Shown here piece after piece: positions 60,710-64,000 of a stretch of 64,000 bases of DNA (its first letter is position 1; every line of letters starts with the position of its first letter). The translations under genes were made by a program, and so were the position numbers. The notes under the pieces were generated by a model. The model saw only the letters and a list, made by a program, of their open reading frames with translations, searched no databases and had not been told where the DNA came from. The stretch comes from Blastobasis lacticolella (Eukaryota; Arthropoda; Insecta; Lepidoptera; Blastobasidae). The DNA lies in NCBI GenBank assembly GCA_905147135.1, contig LR990055.1:248001-312000 (forward strand), written 5' to 3'.

Positions 60710-61000
60710 TTTTATCTGTTTTGTGGAACAAAAAGTCGTAGGTTAATAATTATGTCGACTCGACGTTTGTCGGAGAAACGTTCAGTCATAGCCTCCTTCA
60801 TTTTACAAGCCATGCGCAGAAGTTTGACAACGTCGCATTTTTTAATTTTAGTGAACCTGAAAATTACTGTAAAACTTTCTTCGCGGTCGTCGTCGTTTAA
60901 TGTTATTAGTTATTTAAGTGATTAAATATATGCATTAGTTAGATAATATGAAATTGGATAGATTACTGAACTATTTACCTATCTATTTACTTGCAATAGT
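60710..61000. other. Interior of the fold-back-like element
   Basis: It holds the inner inverted repeat 60787-60814. Nothing else was recognised and there is no coding domain. Confidence 0.4.
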
Positions 61001-61002
61001 AT

Positions 61003-61250
61003 TATGCTACTATTATAAATGCGAAATACAATATGTATAATGCATGTTTGGTTTTGTATGTAATGGATGTTTGTTACTCCTTCAAGCAAAAACTACTGAA
61101 CGGATTTAAATGCAATTTGGCAGTTATATAGCAAATAGCTTAGAATAGCACGTTTGCTATAATTTTTCCCGAAATTTAATGTGAGTCCCGAAAACGGGTC
61201 CGGAACGTTATAACAGAATTTTATGAGGACGCAGTCGCGGCCAAAAGCTA
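61003..61250 (+). mobile_element. Helitron-like insertion inside the fold-back-like element
   Basis: TATGCTACTATTATAAATGC, TTGTTACTCCTTCAAGCAAA, AACTACTGAACGGATTTAAA, TGCAATTTGGCAG and CCCGAAAACGGGTCCGG, ending ACGCAGTCGCGGCCAAAAGC, TA. From recall this follows a widespread lepidopteran Helitron-like repeat (CTACTGAACGGATTTTGATG ... GAAGTCGCGGGC..AGCTAG). The terminal hairpin and CTAG are damaged. Confidence 0.5.
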
Positions 61251-61254
61251 TTAT

Positions 61255-61980
61255 GAAATGAAATAATCTATGCCAGCCAAAATATTGCCCAATTTATTCA
61301 CTATTAGGTATAATACATTTTAAACATTCTTATTTAAGTATCTAAGTATATGAAAACTAACTACTTACTTACCTATTGTACCTATCTACTTTTTCAACGG
61401 TCACATCATCGTCGACAATCAAATGTAACACATGGTATGCGAAATAAAGAAATTTAAATTGAAAGATCGTGGTTTAAAGTAGTTGTAATAACTTTCACAC
61501 TGCGAAAATGTTTGCTGCACGCGAAGGATCCTTCGATGGGACTCCAGCATGCTTGGGGAATAGCAGAAGTCCATTTGTTTAATAGAATTACATCTTTTGG
61601 AAAGCAAAACTTCGGCACAGCTTCTTGCTCATTTTTAAGGATTAATCATAATTATACTTGCATTTTTCAAATGCTACAACGCCTTTGCATCTATTAGAGA
61701 ATGATTACGATTATAAAACAGAATTTGATTTATGAAATAATTAAAAACCGAACAACAAAAATAGTTAAGGGTTGTTTTTTAAAAATCGTATTTATCCTAT
61801 TTTGGCGCAATTATAAATATTTTTACTTTTATTTACCTTCCTATATGGTCCATACAAACGCGTTTATTTACAGTTTCACCAATATATTTTTAATTTATCA
61901 TCATAAAATTCATAATTTTCCCGCACATTGACATGTAAACAATGAGTAAATCGGTTCACAGCGACGTTGCCGTTCCGTGC
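61255..61980. other. AT-rich interior of the fold-back-like element
   Basis: Chance frames only (61512-61697, 61701-61931 and a minus-strand one). No transposase motif was recognised. Confidence 0.4.
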
Positions 61981-62284
61981 TACAGCATGGCTTGTAAGAT
62001 AAAGGAGGCTATGGTTCAGTAGATCAAAAGGTATTTTGACAACTACTTTTCGGATTGTACGGATTACCTCATAATAATACCAAATTTACGGTAAATATAT
62101 TTCTCCAATAATGGCAACACCAAACACAACACTTGTCAATTTAGAATGACGGTGATTATGCCAATAACATTGTGTTTACACTGTTAGAAAGGGACAAAGG
62201 ACTATCGATGGTGACTCTCGCTCTGCCCGGTTTTAGTCAAAGCAGTGCGCAGTGGGTAGTAAGTCCATGGTTTAAACAGGTATA

Positions 62285-62545
62285 AACGTTCAGATGTCAA
62301 TAGTCTAAAGGTCTATATGCACTTGTGCTGCAAAACGCAGCGTCGAGAGACAGGTTTGATGATGGCGTGCACCGTCCATACGAGTGGGTAGCACCACCTG
62401 CACCGCATTCAGCCGAACCGGTGCGATGCATAATAAATAATAATAATGTTCCAGTGAATCATGTGTTACATGCTGAACATGGTTCGATTTTGATAATATG
62501 AATATTTCAGCTTTCATAGGTGTATGAGATTTAAAAAGTAATACT
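62285..62545. other. Non-coding; possible short retroelement end
   Basis: CATACGAGTGGGTAGCACCA, CCTGCACCGCATTCAGCCGA and ACCGGTGCGATGCATAATAA, then ATAATAATAATG, resembles a 3' UTR of the TACGGC.GGGTACCACC type with a TAA-rich tail. Only one copy here, so unproven. Confidence 0.3.
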
Positions 62546-62548
62546 GTC

Positions 62549-62954
62549 TTAGCGAGCGGCCACACAGAAAATACGTAAGACGCAGACACGTCGCAGACGC
62601 GGCGCCCGCGCCCGCTTAATTTACTTTCATACTAAATGTATAGAAACGTCGCGACGCAAAACATACAGAAAAGACAGGGCTAGGACAGGGCGAGGACGCG
62701 TCGCAGACACGACTTGAAACATACAGAAAAGACGAGGCAAGGGCGCGCCGCGGGCGAGAGCAGGGGTGCGGGCGGGGCGCGGGAGCCGGGCCTCGCCCGC
62801 AGCGCTTGCTGTCCTTGTCTTGCCTACGCTCTTGACTTATCCGCGACGGCGCCGCGTCCTTGCCCTGTCTTTTCTGTGTTTTAAGTCGCGTCCGCGTCCC
62901 GTCTGTGCCCTGTCCGCGACGTGTCTGAGTCTTTTCTGTGTGGCCGCTCGCTTA
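62549..62954. mobile_element. Fold-back MITE, 400 bp, flanked by TTA (PIF/Harbinger-like)
   Basis: TTA at 62549-62551 and 62952-62954 flank perfect 20-bp terminal inverted repeats: GCGAGCGGCCACACAGAAAA at 62552-62571 and its reverse complement at 62932-62951. The match continues inward (CAGACACGTCGC left; GCGACGTGTCTGAG right) and an inner pair exists too: ACATACAGAAAAGAC (62719-62733) against GTCTTTTCTGTGTT (62868-62881). The 3-bp TTA duplication fits PIF/Harbinger insertion. The frame at 62766-63029 overlaps the right half by chance. Confidence 0.85.
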
Positions 62955-62959
62955 GGTAT

Positions 62960-63505
62960 GTGTTTGTTGACGCAATTGATTTCGTACAAGGAAGAACGCT
63001 TTATCGCAAAAGGTTACGTGTATGAATAAAAAAAGTCATTTATCTTCGAACTGTGACGAACTGTTTCTTAGACTAACATATGGGGTCGGCTTAAAAAAAT
63101 AATATGACAAACAAACTCTATTTAAAACCTTGTCCTGCCTAACACTACACATCTTTGACTGAAGTAACGCGCAATATCGCGTCGCAGCAGTGCGTTCAGA
63201 ATAGACGTTGCAGTGCAGTTGCCGTGCCGCTGCCGCGTCGCGCAGCGTAAGTGCGTGTTCACCTTTATTAGCACTTTTGAATCCGCGACCCTAAGAAGAT
63301 ATGCTGTACATCCATTTAACACAGAAAGACATTTGTATGGCCAATTTCATACACATTTTAACAGACTCAGAAAGTACCTATTGTATATCCGCTTTTATAA
63401 AAGCTACAGAAAGTACACAATTAGAAAAGATAACCTAAATCTACAAATAAAAAAATTTCTCAACACAAAAACTGTAGAATATTATCGATGAAAAACCAAC
63501 CATCT
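62960..63505. other. Non-coding, nothing firm
   Basis: 63160-63255 is GC-rich (GCGCAATATCGCGTCGCAGC, GCCGTGCCGCTGCCGCGTCG) and recalls a MITE interior, but no inverted ends were found. Frames on both strands here are chance. Confidence 0.35.
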
Positions 63506-63509
63506 GAAC

Positions 63510-63625
63510 ATGTTACCTAATGCTGTCTGTTTGTCAATGCGTTTGTGCGCGCTTATCTCAGGAACGGCTTAAATGATTTAAGTGCGGTTTCAATAATGTA
63601 TAATTGTTGTAAGCTTCACTTAAAT
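63510..63625 (+). mobile_element. Helitron-like fragment
   Basis: GCTGTCTGTTTGTCAATGCG, GCGCGCTTATCTCAGGAACG, GCTTAAATGATTTAAGTGCG and GTTTCAATAATGTATAATTG follow the TCTGTCTGT ... AACGGCTTAACCGATTTTGATGCGGTTTCAA layout of Helitron-like repeats (from recall). No terminus visible. Confidence 0.4.
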
Positions 63626-63629
63626 GTAG

Positions 63630-63855
63630 TGTTTGTGAAATGTTTTATTTAGATAAAAAAGTAAATTAATAAAGATATATCAATTTAAACTCATTTTGTT
63701 CTATAAATATGCTGTTTTGTTAAATTGGCTGAAACTTTAGTCATCTAAGTAGATGTTGACTGAAAATTTAAATATAAACAAAAAATGACTGTTTCAGAGA
63801 TTTTGGCTATTCCGATGTAAGTTGATCTCAGCTCTATATTATCAATCAAAAATAT
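63630..63855. other. Non-coding spacer
   Basis: AT-rich; nothing recognised. Confidence 0.4.
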
Positions 63856-63859
63856 TAAA

Positions 63860-64000
63860 TAAATATACTTGAACAATTCACACAGCGCCATCTTGCCTCA
63901 AAGTAAGCAAAGCTTGTGTTATGGATGCTAGATAACTAAACTTACTTACATATTTTTTAAATACATACTCATGATAAGTACATATAACACCTAGACCCAG
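63860..64000 (-). mobile_element. SINE B copy, cut by the window end
   Basis: The plus strand reads TATACTTGAACAATTCACAC, AGCGCCATCTTGCCTCAAAG, GCTTGTGTTATGGATGCTAG and ATATAACACCTAGACCCAG. This is the 3' two thirds of SINE B in reverse; the tRNA-like head would lie to the right of base 64000. Confidence 0.85.

Larger units (their letters stand above)
59863..62279. mobile_element. Fold-back-like element, about 2.4 kb, inverted ends plus inverted subrepeats
   Basis: The left end 59863-59973 (GTTTAAACCATGGACTTA ... GTGTCCCTTTCT) is repeated in reverse at 62185-62279 (AGAAAGGGACAAAGG ... GTCCATGGTTTAAAC) with about 90% match over 95 bases; the left copy has a 12-bp duplication of CCATGGACTTAA. 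A second, inner pair is 60787-60814 and 61986-62013 (26 of 28 match). Between them lie a tandem array that flips orientation (60111-60706) and a Helitron-like piece (61003-61250). No transposase frame was found. Target duplications are not clear. Confidence 0.75.

Noticed and set aside
62766..63029. 87-codon Leu/Arg-rich frame
   Set aside because: It lies half inside the fold-back MITE and runs over its end; a GC artefact.

Overview
The window looks like intergenic or deep-intronic chromosomal DNA from an insect, most probably a moth or butterfly (Lepidoptera). Three things point there: AT-rich sequence with short GC-rich islands, no operon-like gene packing, and dense fragments of CR1/Jockey-type and RTE-type LINEs, tRNA-derived SINEs, Helitron-like ends and MITEs of the kind usual in lepidopteran genomes. 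Species cannot be assigned. No complete cellular gene, rRNA, CRISPR array or LTR element was found. Almost all long open frames are chance frames.

The only candidate host coding sequence is at the very left edge (1-129, + strand). It is a possible terminal exon ending in a hydrophobic segment and a basic tail, followed by AATAAA signals. Everything else is non-coding DNA populated by mobile-element debris.

Region by region: 0.4-9 kb is sparse, with one SINE A, one SINE B, a 300-bp inverted-repeat element and three G-quadruplex-prone GC islands. 9-20 kb has SINE A copies (one carrying a perfect 60-bp-arm palindrome), RTE 3' ends (one with a clean 12-bp target duplication at 19.05-19.49 kb) and other dispersed repeats. 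20-30 kb holds Helitron-like ends, five SINE A or partner-LINE pieces (one a 123-bp RTE tail with a 17-bp target duplication; one SINE A split by another repeat) and a G-rich minisatellite. 30-42 kb has a diverged 18-bp minisatellite, a local 109-bp duplication, a second RTE 3' end and a nearly complete SINE A. 42-49 kb is the densest: GC-rich MITE/satellite modules, an inverted-repeat element, a 236-bp tandem repeat with a conserved hairpin, two abutting Helitron-like elements, a 1.3-kb reverse-transcriptase fragment and a SINE B nested in SINE A. 51-58 kb holds several LINE C-terminal remnants. 59.7-63 kb contains the most unusual structures: a 47-bp near-perfect palindrome, a 2.4-kb fold-back-like element with an array that reverses orientation, and a 400-bp fold-back MITE flanked by TTA.

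Functionally the elements form a parasite hierarchy. RTE-type LINEs with TGATGA-type tails appear to supply the 3' end that SINE A copies. CR1/Jockey-type LINEs leave 5'-truncated C-termini. Helitron-like and MITE elements are non-autonomous DNA elements. No intact autonomous element is present. Repeat names (SINE A, SINE B, families C to L) are local labels for this window, not database names.
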